Shown: positions 1-7,632, counted from the first letter of the stretch. The stretch: DNA of 9,562 nucleotides from Actinomycetes bacterium (GCA_023412435.1 JAEYNS010000268.1:1-9562); one strand, 5' to 3'. The notes: generated by a model from the letters alone, not told the origin. Program-made: numbers and translations.

Positions 1-425
1 GCGATGTCGTCGGCGACCCCGGCGGCCCCGGTGTCGAGGCGACCGTCGAGCCCGCGCAGGTAGCCGGCCTCGGTGACGGTGAGGGTGAGGATCGCCACCG
101 ACGGCGAGCGGAGGTACTCCAGGAAGGCGTCGTGCTCGGCGGCGGCGCGGACCGCGACCAGCGATGAGACGACCTCGAACGTGTCCCCGTCGGGCCCGCG
201 CGTGATCAGGGTGTAGAGCCCGTCCTGCGGGCCGAGCGCCTCGGCCATGGCGGGGGAGCGGCCGGTGAACCCCGCGATGCCCCAGGCGGCGGCGTCCGGA
301 GCGTGCTCGGTGTACCAGGCCTGGTGGGCGCGGAAGAAGTTCCCGACCCCGAGGTGGACGATGCGCACCGGCGCGGCGGGGCGGCCGTGCCCGGCGGACC
401 GGGACAGTCGGGCGGGGGAGGTCAT
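1..425 (-). CDS. uxuB: Mannitol dehydrogenase-family oxidoreductase, probable fructuronate reductase (5' part only)
   Basis: Only the first 141 codons are present; the gene runs off the left edge. The visible part begins MTSPARLSRS and continues with RIVHLGVGNFFRAHQAWYTE at about residues 21-40, the N-terminal nucleotide-binding signature of the polyol/mannitol dehydrogenase family. LTLTVTEAGY near residues 114-123 is a second family motif. Members reduce 2-keto sugars or sugar acids with NAD(P)H: mannitol 2-dehydrogenase, fructuronate reductase (UxuB, D-fructuronate to D-mannonate) or tagaturonate reductase (UxaB). The ATG at 425 overlaps the stop of the upstream uronate isomerase in an ATGA junction, so the two are probably translationally coupled. 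That context is why I prefer fructuronate reductase, a soluble cytoplasmic enzyme using the isomerase's product. Family assignment is firm; substrate is inferred from the neighbour, and the C-terminal substrate-binding domain is not visible. Confidence 0.85.
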   Translation of the reverse strand, partial: MTSPARLSRSAGHGRPAAPVRIVHLGVGNFFRAHQAWYTEHAPDAAAWGIAGFTGRSPAMAEALGPQDGLYTLITRGPDGDTFEVVSSLVAVRAAAEHDAFLEYLRSPSVAILTLTVTEAGYLRGLDGRLDTGAAGVADDI

Positions 426-1831
426 AGCTTGAACGCCTTTCGCGGATTGCCCACCACGAGTTCGGTGGCGGTGTCGACGGCTTCGTCAAGCGTCAGCCGG
501 TGCTCGCCGACCAACCTGGCCAGATAGCCGGCGTCGACCCGGCGGCTCAGGTCGTGGCGGGCCGGGATCGAGGCGAACGCGCGGGTGTCGTCGATGAACC
601 CCGAGGTGCGGCCGAACCCTGCGGTCTCGGTGACGGCGCCCCGGAACCTGTTCATCGCATCCGGGGCGTCGATGAACCACCACGGCACCCCGATGTAGAC
701 CGACGGGTAGAAGCCGGCGAGCGGGGCGAGTTCGCGGGAGTAGACGGTCTCGTCCATCGTGAAGAAGACGACCTGGAAATACGGCGAGGTGCCGAACGCG
801 GCCAGCATCGGGGCCACCGCGTCGGTGAACTCGACCCGCAGCGGGATGTCGGCGCCCACGTCGGCCCCGTACTCGGCGAAGGTGCCCGGGTGGTGGTTGC
901 GGTGGACGCCCGGATGCAGGGTCATCACCAGGCCGTCGTCGGCGGCCATCCTCGCCTGGGCGAACATGAAGCCGCGCCGCAGCGTGTCGGCCTCCTGGGG
1001 GGTGATCGTGGCGGCCCGGGCGCGGGCGTAGAGGCGCTCCGCCTCGTCGGCGGGCAGCGGCTCGACCCGCGCGTCGCGGTGGGAGTGGTCTGTCGAGACG
1101 GCGCCGTTGCTCTTGAAGAACGCCCGCCGGTCCTCCATCGCCGCCACCCAGCCGGCGAAGCTGTCGACGTCGACCCCGCTGACCTCGCCGAGCCGGTCGA
1201 TCGCGTCGTTCCAGTCCGGTCTGCCTGCCTCGAGGTACCGGTCCGGGCGGAAGGTCGGAACCACCTGGCCCGACCAGGTCGGGTCCGCCGACAGCTTCGC
1301 GTGGAAGGCGAGGTCGTCACAGGGGTCGTCGGTGGTGGCGAGGAACTCGATCCCGAACCGCTGGTAGAGCGCCCGCGGCCGGAACTCCGGCGTCGCCAGC
1401 CGGGCGGCGATGGCGTCGTAGATCTCGTCCGCCGTTTCGGCCGACGGTGCGGTCTCGACCCCGAAGATGTCCACCAGCTGCGACTCCAGCCAGAACTTCA
1501 CCGGGGTGCCGCGGTACGCCTTCCAGTGCGAGCACAACAGCCGGAACGCCGCCCGCGCCCGGTCGGGGCCGAAGTCGGTCTGGCCCACGCCCAGCTCGGA
1601 CAGCGCCACCCCGTTGGCGTGGAGCAACCGGTTGACGTAGTGGTCGGGAGTGATCAGCATCGACGTCGGGTCGGCGAACGGGACGTCGTCGGCCAGCCAC
1701 TGGGGCGGCACATGCCCGTGGGGGGAGATGATCGGCAGCCCGGCCACCTCCTGGTAGATCTCGCGGGCTACCGGTCGAAGCACGGGGTCGGCCGGCAGCA
1801 TCCGGTCCGGGTCGAGGTCGAGGCGCGCCAT
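422..1831 (-). CDS. uxaC: Uronate isomerase (glucuronate/galacturonate isomerase)
   Basis: A 469-residue protein, the usual length for the family. UxaC interconverts D-glucuronate and D-fructuronate, or D-galacturonate and D-tagaturonate, the first step of hexuronate breakdown in the cytoplasm. It belongs to the metal-dependent amidohydrolase superfamily. Visible motifs are SPHGH at 36-40 (the HxH metal site at the first barrel strand), TTDDP at 166-170, TFRPDR at 193-198, TDHSH at 247-251, WWF at 384-386 and GFIDDTR at 411-417. The start at 1831 gives MARLDLDPDRMLPADP, matching my recollection of the family's usual N-terminus. A second in-frame ATG at 1840 would add three residues (MGA), and neither has a convincing ribosome binding site. 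The reading frame stays open far upstream, antisense to larA, but that extension is not family-like. The stop overlaps the start of the reductase gene by 4 bases. Which uronate is used cannot be told from sequence. Confidence 0.95.
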   Translation of the reverse strand: MARLDLDPDRMLPADPVLRPVAREIYQEVAGLPIISPHGHVPPQWLADDVPFADPTSMLITPDHYVNRLLHANGVALSELGVGQTDFGPDRARAAFRLLCSHWKAYRGTPVKFWLESQLVDIFGVETAPSAETADEIYDAIAARLATPEFRPRALYQRFGIEFLATTDDPCDDLAFHAKLSADPTWSGQVVPTFRPDRYLEAGRPDWNDAIDRLGEVSGVDVDSFAGWVAAMEDRRAFFKSNGAVSTDHSHRDARVEPLPADEAERLYARARAATITPQEADTLRRGFMFAQARMAADDGLVMTLHPGVHRNHHPGTFAEYGADVGADIPLRVEFTDAVAPMLAAFGTSPYFQVVFFTMDETVYSRELAPLAGFYPSVYIGVPWWFIDAPDAMNRFRGAVTETAGFGRTSGFIDDTRAFASIPARHDLSRRVDAGYLARLVGEHRLTLDEAVDTATELVVGNPRKAFKL

Positions 1832-1930
1832 GGCTCCCATCGTGCTGGCTGGGCCGCGCCGGTGGGTACGCGTTGCCGCGTGTTGCCCCCGGCGGTTGCC
1901 GTCCGGCCAGGCGGGGGGCAGGGTGGTGCC
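1832..1930. promoter_or_regulatory. Divergent uxaC / larA promoter region
   Basis: This is the only non-coding DNA between the two divergent catabolic genes, so promoters for both directions must lie here or just inside the genes. It contains three copies of GTTGCC on the plus strand, at 1872-1877, 1882-1887 and 1895-1900. The first two are exactly 10 bases apart and recur in the same form in the other divergent region of the window. A TACGCG stretch at 1867-1872 weakly resembles an actinobacterial -10 box for larA, but I could not pair it with a -35. A ribosome-binding stretch AGGGTGG at 1920-1926 sits just ahead of the larA ATG. Confidence 0.6.
1872..1887 (+). promoter_or_regulatory. Tandem GTTGCC element, copy 1 (putative regulator binding site)
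   Basis: GTTGCC, four bases (GCGT), GTTGCC: two direct repeats with a period of 10, about one helical turn. Extended to 1872-1891, it matches copy 2 at 7696-7715 at 18 of 20 positions. It lies about 40 bases upstream of the uxaC start and 43 upstream of the larA start. A third GTTGCC follows at 1895-1900, 13 bases after the second. The direct-repeat layout is not the inverted palindrome expected of a LacI-type operator, so the binding protein is uncertain. Confidence 0.6.
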
Positions 1931-3220
1931 ATGACCGACGACCGCGACGTCGTGACCGCCCTCGCAGCTCAGGCAGCTGTCGCCGGTGGGCCGGACGAGA
2001 CCCTGACCAGCGACCAGATCCGCGAGTTCGTCACCGGCCAGCTCGCCGGCGTCGACATGGACGGCAAGAGCGTGTGCCTGGTGATCCCGGACGGCACCCG
2101 CAGCAGCCCGCTGCCCCTGCTGCTGCGGTGCGTCCACGAGGCGCTGTCGGGCCGGGTGACAAGGATCACCGCTGTGGTCGCGCTCGGCACCCACGTCGCG
2201 ATGTCGCCGGACGCGCTCGCCCAGCACCTGGGTTACGGCGAGGACGGCATCGAGGCCACCTATCCGGGCATGACCGTGGTGAACCACGAGTGGTGGAAGC
2301 CGGAGACCTTCGTCACCCTCGGCACGATCAGCGCCGAGCGGGTCGGCGAACTCAGCGGCGGCCTGCTGGCAGTGCCGGCCGAGGTGGCCCTGAACCGCGC
2401 GGTGGTCGACCACGATGTCGTGCTGGTGATCGGCCCGGTCTTTCCCCACGAGGTGGTCGGATTCTCCGGCGGCAACAAGTACTTCTTCCCCGGCATCGCC
2501 GGTCAGCAGATCATCGACCTCACCCACTGGGTGGGTGCGCTGATCACCAGCGCCCAGATCATCGGCAGCCTCGGCATCACCCCGGTCAGGGCGCTCATCG
2601 ACGAGGCGGCGTCGCTGATCCCGAGCCGCCGGCTGGCGCTGTGCGTCGTGGCGAGGTCGGGCAGCCACGACCTGCATGCGGCGTCCTTCGGTGCGCCGGA
2701 GGCGGCGTGGGCCGCGGCGGCGCTGATCTCGGCCGAGACCCACGTCCGCTACCTGCCGGCCCCGGTGAAGCGGGTGGTGTCGCTCATCCCGGAGAAGTAC
2801 GAGGACATCTGGACCGCCGCCAAGGGCTTCTACAAGCTGGAGCCGGTGGTGGCCGACGGGGGCGAGGTGATCCTCTATGCCCCGCACGTGAAGGAGATCT
2901 CCTTCGTCCACCAGGAGATCTACGAGATCGGCTACCACTGCCGTGACTACTTCGTGAAGCAGTGGGACAGGTTCTCGGGCATCCACTGGGGGGTGCTCGC
3001 GCACAGCACCCACCTGCGCGGTGCCGGCACCTACGACGAGGTCGAGGGGGAGCGCTGCCGGGTGGACGTGACCCTGGTCACGTCGATCCCGGAGGAGAAG
3101 GTGCGCGGTGCGAACCTCGGCTACCTGGCGGTGGCGGACTTCGACCTGGCCGCCTACGAGGCCGACCCGGAGACCCTCGTGGTGCCCAACGCCGGGGAGA
3201 CGCTCTTCCGGCTGCGCTGA
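1931..3220 (+). CDS. larA: LarA-family nickel-pincer 2-hydroxyacid racemase/epimerase; possible gluconate/mannonate 2-epimerase
   Basis: A 429-residue lactate racemase homologue (DUF2088/LarA fold). Characterised members use a nickel-pincer nucleotide bound through a lysine to invert the C2 carbon of 2-hydroxy acids by hydride transfer. Recognisable are PDGTRSSP at 53-60, ALGTH at 84-88 (His88), and the core PHEVVGFSGGNKYFFPGIAG at 172-191 followed by His199. The spacing His173-Lys183-His199 equals His174-Lys184-His200 of Lactiplantibacillus plantarum LarA (recalled from memory), so the cofactor attachment lysine and the nickel-site and catalytic histidines are kept. Lys298 in DIWTAAKG (292-299) is also kept. 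Odd points are Asn182 where LarA has Arg and Trp294 where LarA has Tyr, which suggest a substrate other than lactate. The ATG at 1931 follows AGGGTGG. It is divergent from uxaC, and larC and larE are nearby. A C2 epimerase for mannonate/gluconate is my inference; another sugar acid or a small hydroxyacid remains possible. The 3' end overlaps the convergent regulator gene. Confidence 0.88.
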   Translation: MTDDRDVVTALAAQAAVAGGPDETLTSDQIREFVTGQLAGVDMDGKSVCLVIPDGTRSSPLPLLLRCVHEALSGRVTRITAVVALGTHVAMSPDALAQHLGYGEDGIEATYPGMTVVNHEWWKPETFVTLGTISAERVGELSGGLLAVPAEVALNRAVVDHDVVLVIGPVFPHEVVGFSGGNKYFFPGIAGQQIIDLTHWVGALITSAQIIGSLGITPVRALIDEAASLIPSRRLALCVVARSGSHDLHAASFGAPEAAWAAAALISAETHVRYLPAPVKRVVSLIPEKYEDIWTAAKGFYKLEPVVADGGEVILYAPHVKEISFVHQEIYEIGYHCRDYFVKQWDRFSGIHWGVLAHSTHLRGAGTYDEVEGERCRVDVTLVTSIPEEKVRGANLGYLAVADFDLAAYEADPETLVVPNAGETLFRLR

Positions 3221-4209
3221 CCTGTGGAGCCGCGGACCAGCAGTTGCGTGGGCATCATCAGCGCGTGCCCGGCGCTCGGCTTGGCGCCCTTGATCAGGGC
3301 GAGGACGTTGGTGACCGCGGTGATCCCCATCTGCCGGATGGGTGCCGCCACCGTGGTCAGCGTCGGCAGCACGAGCCGCGCGGTCAGGATGTCGTCGAAG
3401 CCGACCACGCTCACCGTGCCGGGGACGGTGAGCCCGGCCGCGATCAGCGTGTGCATGACGCCGATCGCCATCAGGTCGTTGTAGGCGATCACCGCTGTCG
3501 GCGGCTTCTCCAGCAGCGCACGACCTGCCGCCCGTCCACCCTCGAACGTGGGCAGGAAGGGCCCGACCTTGTGGGTGTGCATGCCTCTGGCCGTGCCGTA
3601 GTCGCGCAGTGCGCGGAACCGGACACCGTCGGCCCAGGCGGCCTCCGGTCCTGCCACGTAGACCACGGTGTCGTGCCCGAGGTCGAGCAGGTGGTCGACG
3701 ACGGCGTGCATCCCGCCGGTGTTGTCGGTGACGACGCTGGGGATGTCGCGCAGCTCGCGGTTGAGGACGACGGTGGGGCGCTGCTTGGCGATGGTGCGCA
3801 GCGCGGAGTCGGCCATCCGTGAGCTGGCGATGATGAACCCGCCGACCACGGGGACGAGCCGTTCCAGCGCGACCCGTTCCCGGCGACCGGATTCCCGGCA
3901 GTCCGCGAGCAGGATCTCGTAGCCGGCCTCGGTGGCGGCCACCTGCGCGCCCCGGATCAGCTGGGCGTAGAACGGGTTGGCGACGTCGGAGATCATCAGC
4001 CCCAGCAAGGGGGTCTGGGGGGGGGAGATCGCCTGGCCGATGGGCTTGGCGCGGTAGCCCAACTCCTCGGCGACGGCCCGGATCCTCGCCGCCGTCTCGG
4101 CGTTCACCCGTCCGGGCCGGGCGAAGGCACGCGAGACGGTGGACGGCGCGACACCCGCGGCCTTCGCGATGTCGTAGATCGTGACTGCGGGGACTGGCTG
4201 CTCCGTCAC
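3154..4209 (-). CDS. LacI-family transcriptional regulator
   Basis: A 351-residue regulator starting at a GTG. The N-terminal helix-turn-helix reads VTIYDIAKAAGVAPSTVSRA at 9-28, the hallmark of LacI/GalR proteins. A linker follows, then a periplasmic-binding-protein-like effector domain (GLMISDVANPFYAQLIRG at about 70-87; VVLNRELRDIPSVVTDN near 153-169; SVVGFDDI near 290). Such proteins act as dimers and are usually released from DNA by a sugar or sugar-phosphate. The GTG at 4209 is four bases past the larC stop with no clear ribosome binding site, so translation probably depends on re-initiation after larC; it should be co-transcribed with GH3 and larC. The last 22 or so residues after LLVRGSTG look unrelated to the family and are encoded antisense to the end of larA. 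The linker contains a nine-base C run. The ligand is unknown; hexuronate, gluconate or a glycoside from the GH3 pathway are candidates. Confidence 0.92.
   Translation of the reverse strand: MTEQPVPAVTIYDIAKAAGVAPSTVSRAFARPGRVNAETAARIRAVAEELGYRAKPIGQAISPPQTPLLGLMISDVANPFYAQLIRGAQVAATEAGYEILLADCRESGRRERVALERLVPVVGGFIIASSRMADSALRTIAKQRPTVVLNRELRDIPSVVTDNTGGMHAVVDHLLDLGHDTVVYVAGPEAAWADGVRFRALRDYGTARGMHTHKVGPFLPTFEGGRAAGRALLEKPPTAVIAYNDLMAIGVMHTLIAAGLTVPGTVSVVGFDDILTARLVLPTLTTVAAPIRQMGITAVTNVLALIKGAKPSAGHALMMPTQLLVRGSTGQRSRKSVSPALGTTRVSGSAS
4017..4025. repeat. Nine-base G/C homopolymer inside the LacI-family gene
   Basis: Nine consecutive G on the plus strand (C on the coding strand) encode Ser62-Pro63-Pro64-Gln65 in the linker between the DNA-binding and effector domains. 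Gain or loss of one base here would frameshift the regulator after its DNA-binding domain. It is the longest mononucleotide run I noticed in the window. Confidence 0.85.
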
Positions 4210-4213
4210 GCTG

Positions 4214-5458
4214 TCAGGGTAGCGCGGGCGCCTCGGCGCCGGGGGTGAGCCCGGACGCTTCCGCGGTGGCGATCGCCCGCGCCAGCACATCCCGCTCGGC
4301 GACCCCCAGGGCGAGCGCGGCCTTCGCGACGTCGTCGAACTCGGGGGTCGCGGTCACGATCCGGCCGTCGCGGTGACCGAGCTTGATCCGGACCGGCCGG
4401 CCGTCGACCAGCACCTCCACCCAGTCGCGCTGCAGGACGTGCTTCGTCGCAGGCACCTCACGGACTCCGAGCGTCGGCACCAGCCGGAACACCTGCTCGC
4501 GTAGCGCCGGCAGGTTCGCGGCCGAGGCGAGGACGTGCAGGGTGTGGGCGGGGCGCCCCTTCTTCATCAGGATCGGGCTGAGCCAGGCGTCGTCCGCGCC
4601 GGCGTCCAGCAGCGTCGCCAGCACGCCCGGCCACAGCCGCGGATCCAGGTCGTCGACATTGGTCTCCAGCAGCCATGCGTCCCGCTGCCCCGCAGGAGCG
4701 GCCCCGTCGCCGGAGGGTTGGGCGACCACGACCCGCACCACGTTCGGGCGGCCGACGTCGTCCCGCGAGCCGGCGCCCAGGCCGACGCCGAGCACACGAC
4801 AATCCGGGAGGGTCGCCGCGGGGCGGGCGAGGGTGGTCACCAGGGCCATGCCCGTGGGCGTGGCCAGCTCGCCCTCGCCGCCGGCCAGCAGGCTCCAGCC
4901 GGTCGCCAGTTCCAGGACGGCAGGGACCGGTACCGGGATCTCGCCGTGGGAGGTGCGGACGCTGCCGGACCCCACCCCGACCGGCCCGGCCGCCAGCTCG
5001 GTGAGCGCCAGATCGTCCACCGCCGCGCAGACGCCGACGATGTCGGCGATCGAGTCCCACGCGCCCACCTCGTGGAAGTGCACCCGCTCGATGTCGATGC
5101 CGTGGGCCCTGGCCTCGGCGTGGGCCAGTGCCTCGAAGACAGCGAGCGCGTTCTGCCGGACACCGGGCTTCAGCGGCGCTGCCTGGAGCATGGAGCGGAT
5201 CGTGGTCCAGTCGCGGTGCGGCAGGTCGGGAACCACCACGGAGACCTCGACCCGGCGGGCGCGCAGGCCGGCGCGCCGCACCTCCTGCGCGGTGAGGCTC
5301 ACCGTCTCGGGCAGGACGGCCTCCACCGCCGCCCGCACGACATCCAGCGAGGCGCCGGCGTCCACCAGCGCGGCGAGCAGCATGTCGCCAGCCACCCCGT
5401 TTCGGGCGTCGATCCAGGCGATCCGGGGCGTCACTGCGGTCAGCGAGGGCTGGCTCAT
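4214..5458 (-). CDS. larC: LarC, nickel-insertion cyclometallase for the nickel-pincer nucleotide cofactor
   Basis: A 414-residue LarC protein. LarC is the CTP-dependent enzyme that inserts nickel into the pyridinium bis-thiocarboxylate mononucleotide made by LarB and LarE, giving the cofactor of LarA-type racemases. Seen are the N-terminal ARNGVAGDMLLAALVDAG at 18-35, the histidine-rich HFHEVGAWDSIADIVG at 127-142, HGEIPVPVPAVLELATG at 171-187 with the following ATPTGMAL, and the C-terminal (LarC2) LETNVDDLDPR at 264-274 and MKKGRP at 298-303. Both halves are in one open frame, whereas in L. plantarum larC1/larC2 are joined by a programmed frameshift. The ATG at 5458 has AGGAT eight bases upstream. 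It is the middle gene of an operon, 32 bases after GH3 and four bases before the regulator. Its presence shows that the organism probably matures the cofactor needed by the LarA homologue nearby. Confidence 0.95.
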   Translation of the reverse strand: MSQPSLTAVTPRIAWIDARNGVAGDMLLAALVDAGASLDVVRAAVEAVLPETVSLTAQEVRRAGLRARRVEVSVVVPDLPHRDWTTIRSMLQAAPLKPGVRQNALAVFEALAHAEARAHGIDIERVHFHEVGAWDSIADIVGVCAAVDDLALTELAAGPVGVGSGSVRTSHGEIPVPVPAVLELATGWSLLAGGEGELATPTGMALVTTLARPAATLPDCRVLGVGLGAGSRDDVGRPNVVRVVVAQPSGDGAAPAGQRDAWLLETNVDDLDPRLWPGVLATLLDAGADDAWLSPILMKKGRPAHTLHVLASAANLPALREQVFRLVPTLGVREVPATKHVLQRDWVEVLVDGRPVRIKLGHRDGRIVTATPEFDDVAKAALALGVAERDVLARAIATAEASGLTPGAEAPALP

Positions 5459-5490
5459 GGGCGCGATCCTATGACGGGGGCTCGCGGCCC

Positions 5491-7632
5491 TCAGGCGACG
5501 GTCAGCTCAGACACGTGGGCGTCGTCGGCGCTGGAGGTCCCGACGTGGACGGTGAACGTCCCCCGCGGTACCACGAACCCGTGCTCGGCGTCCGACCAGA
5601 CCGACAGCGGGTGGTTGGTGGCGTTCGGGTCGACGGTGATCTCCACCGTCCGGGCCTGGCCGGGTTGGAGGAACACCTTGGCGAACCCGACCAGCCGCTT
5701 CGGCGGCTGTCCGGGGGAGGGGATTCCCAGGTACACCTGGACCACCTCGGCGCCGGCGACCTGCCCGGTGTTCGCCACGGTCGCCGTGACGACCACCGGC
5801 CGGGTGCCGTCGTTGTCGGTACCGGTCACCCCGACATCGCTCAGCGAGAAGGTCGTGGACGACAGGCCGAAGCCGAACGGGAACAGCGGCTCGATGCCCT
5901 GGGCCTGGTGCCAGCGGTAGCCCACCTCGCGGCCCTCGGAATAGGTGATGGTGGGGAAGCCCTCGCCGGCGTCGACGCCCGGGTAGCGCTCCGGCCGTCC
6001 GGCATAGAGGGTGTCGTCCTCGCTGCGCGGATAGGTGGTGGGGAGCTTCCCGGACGGGTTGACGACGCCGAACAGCAGGTCGGCGACGACGTGGCCGTCC
6101 TCGGCGCCCTGGTTCCACGCCTCCAGGACCGCCGGCGCCCGGTCCAGCCAGGGCATCAGGACGGGGCTGGAGTCCTTCAGGACCACGACCGTCCGCTCCA
6201 CGAGCCCGAGCAGCGCCGCCACCATCTCGTCCTGCCGGTCGGCCATCGCTATCGAGGGTCGGTCGGCACCCTCGGTGGCGACCACGCCCGCCATCACGAC
6301 AAGGGTGTCGGCCTGCTTCGCTGCGGCGACCGCCTCGTCGAGGTTCGACAGGTCACTGGCCACGGTTACCTTCTCGTCCGTCGCGCTGGACCCGAGGCCG
6401 GACAGCACTGCGCGCTTGCCGTCGACAGGGGTCACCGTGTACAGCGGCGTCACCTTCGACGAGCCACCGCCGCCCTGGCAGGCGTCGTCGACGAAGTCCT
6501 TCTGCCCGACGATCAGGACACGACCCGCCGTCGTGGCGTCCAGCGGGAGCAGGCCTGCTTCGTTCTTCAGCAGCACGGCGGTCTGCTCACCGATCCGCCG
6601 GGAGCGGGCGCCGTTGCCGGCGGCGTCGATCGCAACCGGGGCGTACGGCCGCTCGAACTGGCCGAAGCGGAACATCTGGGTGAAGCGGCGGACCAGTGCC
6701 CGGTCGACGGTCTCGATCTCGAGGCTGGTGTCCTGCAGGGCGGCGGTCACGTTGGCCTGGTTGAGCCACTTCGCGTCCGGCATCTCGTGGTCCATCCCGG
6801 CGGTCAGGGAAGCGGCGGCCGACCGGCAGGACCAGAAGTCGCTCTGGACGTAGCCCTCGAAGCCCCACTCGCTGCGGAGCACGTCGTGCAGCAGGTACCG
6901 ATTCTCGGTGGCGTACACCCCGCGGACGCGGTTGTAGGCGCTCATCACCGCCGCGATGTCGGCGTCCTTCACCAGCATCTCGAACGGCAGCAGGTACAGC
7001 TCACGCAGCACCCCTTCCTCCACCTCGATGCTGGCCCGGAACCGCTCGGTCTCCTGGTCGTTGACGACGTAGTGCTTGGCCATCGCGATCACGTCGTGGG
7101 CCTGGATCGCGCGGGTGACCGCCACCCCCATCACGCCGGACAGGTAGGGGTCCTCGGAGAAGTACTCGAAGTTGCGCCCGGAGATCGGGGTGCGGTGCAG
7201 GCACACCCCTGGCCCCTCCAGCACGTGCTGGCCGAGCGCCGCAGTCTCGTCGCCGATGATGTCGCCGTACTCGGCCGCCAGGTCGGGGTCGAAACCGGCG
7301 GCCAGCGCGATCGTCATCGGCAGCGCGGTCGCCGGCGGGGAGGGGGTGCCGTCGCCCATGCCGACCCCGACCGGGCCGTTGGTGATCCGGAACCGCGGGA
7401 TGCCGAGTTCGTCGACGGCGGCGACATGCCGCTCGATCCTGATCTGCGCCGCGAGCTGCTCCATCTCCTCGGCGGTTGTCGCCTGGTTGCTGAGGCTGTA
7501 GATGTCGATGGTCTCCATCGCGCCGTGCAACTGGGCGATCTTCTGCTCGAGGGTCATGGCCGCGACCAGCCGCGTCGCCCGTTCGCGGGGGGTGGCCGTC
7601 GGGTCGAGCCACGGGCTGTCGGTGTGCGTCAT
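5491..7632 (-). CDS. Glycoside hydrolase family 3 beta-glycosidase (beta-glucosidase-like)
   Basis: A 713-residue GH3 enzyme, which hydrolyses beta-linked glucosides, xylosides or related glycosides with retention. Domains in order: an N-terminal TIM-barrel-like domain (about 15-300) with PGVCLHRTPISGRNFEYFSEDP at 141-162 (written here without its first residue, Gly140-adjacent), AKHYVVNDQE at 185-194 and the nucleophile motif GYVQSDFW with Asp265, then GMDHEMP at 279-285. Next come the alpha/beta sandwich domain and a C-terminal fibronectin-III-like domain (VTATVANTGQVAGAEVVQVY and following). There is no signal peptide, so it should act in the cytoplasm on an imported glycoside. The ATG at 7632 has AGGAG six bases upstream. 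It is the first gene of an operon with larC and the LacI regulator, and divergent from gnd. Exact substrate cannot be read from sequence; a beta-glucosidase or xylosidase releasing sugars from glucuronate-containing plant oligosaccharides would suit the neighbouring uronate genes, but that is a guess. Confidence 0.93.
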   Translation of the reverse strand: MTHTDSPWLDPTATPRERATRLVAAMTLEQKIAQLHGAMETIDIYSLSNQATTAEEMEQLAAQIRIERHVAAVDELGIPRFRITNGPVGVGMGDGTPSPPATALPMTIALAAGFDPDLAAEYGDIIGDETAALGQHVLEGPGVCLHRTPISGRNFEYFSEDPYLSGVMGVAVTRAIQAHDVIAMAKHYVVNDQETERFRASIEVEEGVLRELYLLPFEMLVKDADIAAVMSAYNRVRGVYATENRYLLHDVLRSEWGFEGYVQSDFWSCRSAAASLTAGMDHEMPDAKWLNQANVTAALQDTSLEIETVDRALVRRFTQMFRFGQFERPYAPVAIDAAGNGARSRRIGEQTAVLLKNEAGLLPLDATTAGRVLIVGQKDFVDDACQGGGGSSKVTPLYTVTPVDGKRAVLSGLGSSATDEKVTVASDLSNLDEAVAAAKQADTLVVMAGVVATEGADRPSIAMADRQDEMVAALLGLVERTVVVLKDSSPVLMPWLDRAPAVLEAWNQGAEDGHVVADLLFGVVNPSGKLPTTYPRSEDDTLYAGRPERYPGVDAGEGFPTITYSEGREVGYRWHQAQGIEPLFPFGFGLSSTTFSLSDVGVTGTDNDGTRPVVVTATVANTGQVAGAEVVQVYLGIPSPGQPPKRLVGFAKVFLQPGQARTVEITVDPNATNHPLSVWSDAEHGFVVPRGTFTVHVGTSSADDAHVSELTVA

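Noticed and set aside
1872..1900. Three GTTGCC copies considered as a short CRISPR or iteron array
   Set aside because: Hexamers only, unequal spacing (10 then 13), no longer repeat unit and no cas or replication gene; a regulator binding site fits better.
500..1930. Plus-strand open frame running into larA from the left
   Set aside because: It is antisense to uxaC and its Arg/Gly/Val-rich translation is typical of a shadow frame in GC-rich DNA; the LarA-like protein starts at 1931 after a ribosome binding site.
1832..3013. Upstream in-frame extension of uxaC by about 394 codons on the minus strand
   Set aside because: It lies antisense to the clearly real larA gene, has no family similarity, and the family N-terminus begins at 1831.
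3154..3230. Bidirectional terminator between larA and the regulator
   Set aside because: The genes overlap and I found no hairpin with a T run there.
4210..4290. Upstream ATG start at 4290 for the LacI-family gene
   Set aside because: It would add a Pro/Arg-rich stretch inside the end of larC before the helix-turn-helix; the GTG at 4209 gives the normal family N-terminus.
4383..5920. Plus-strand open frames antisense to larC
   Set aside because: Ser/Arg/Thr- or Gly/Arg-rich translations without motifs; larC on the minus strand accounts for the region.
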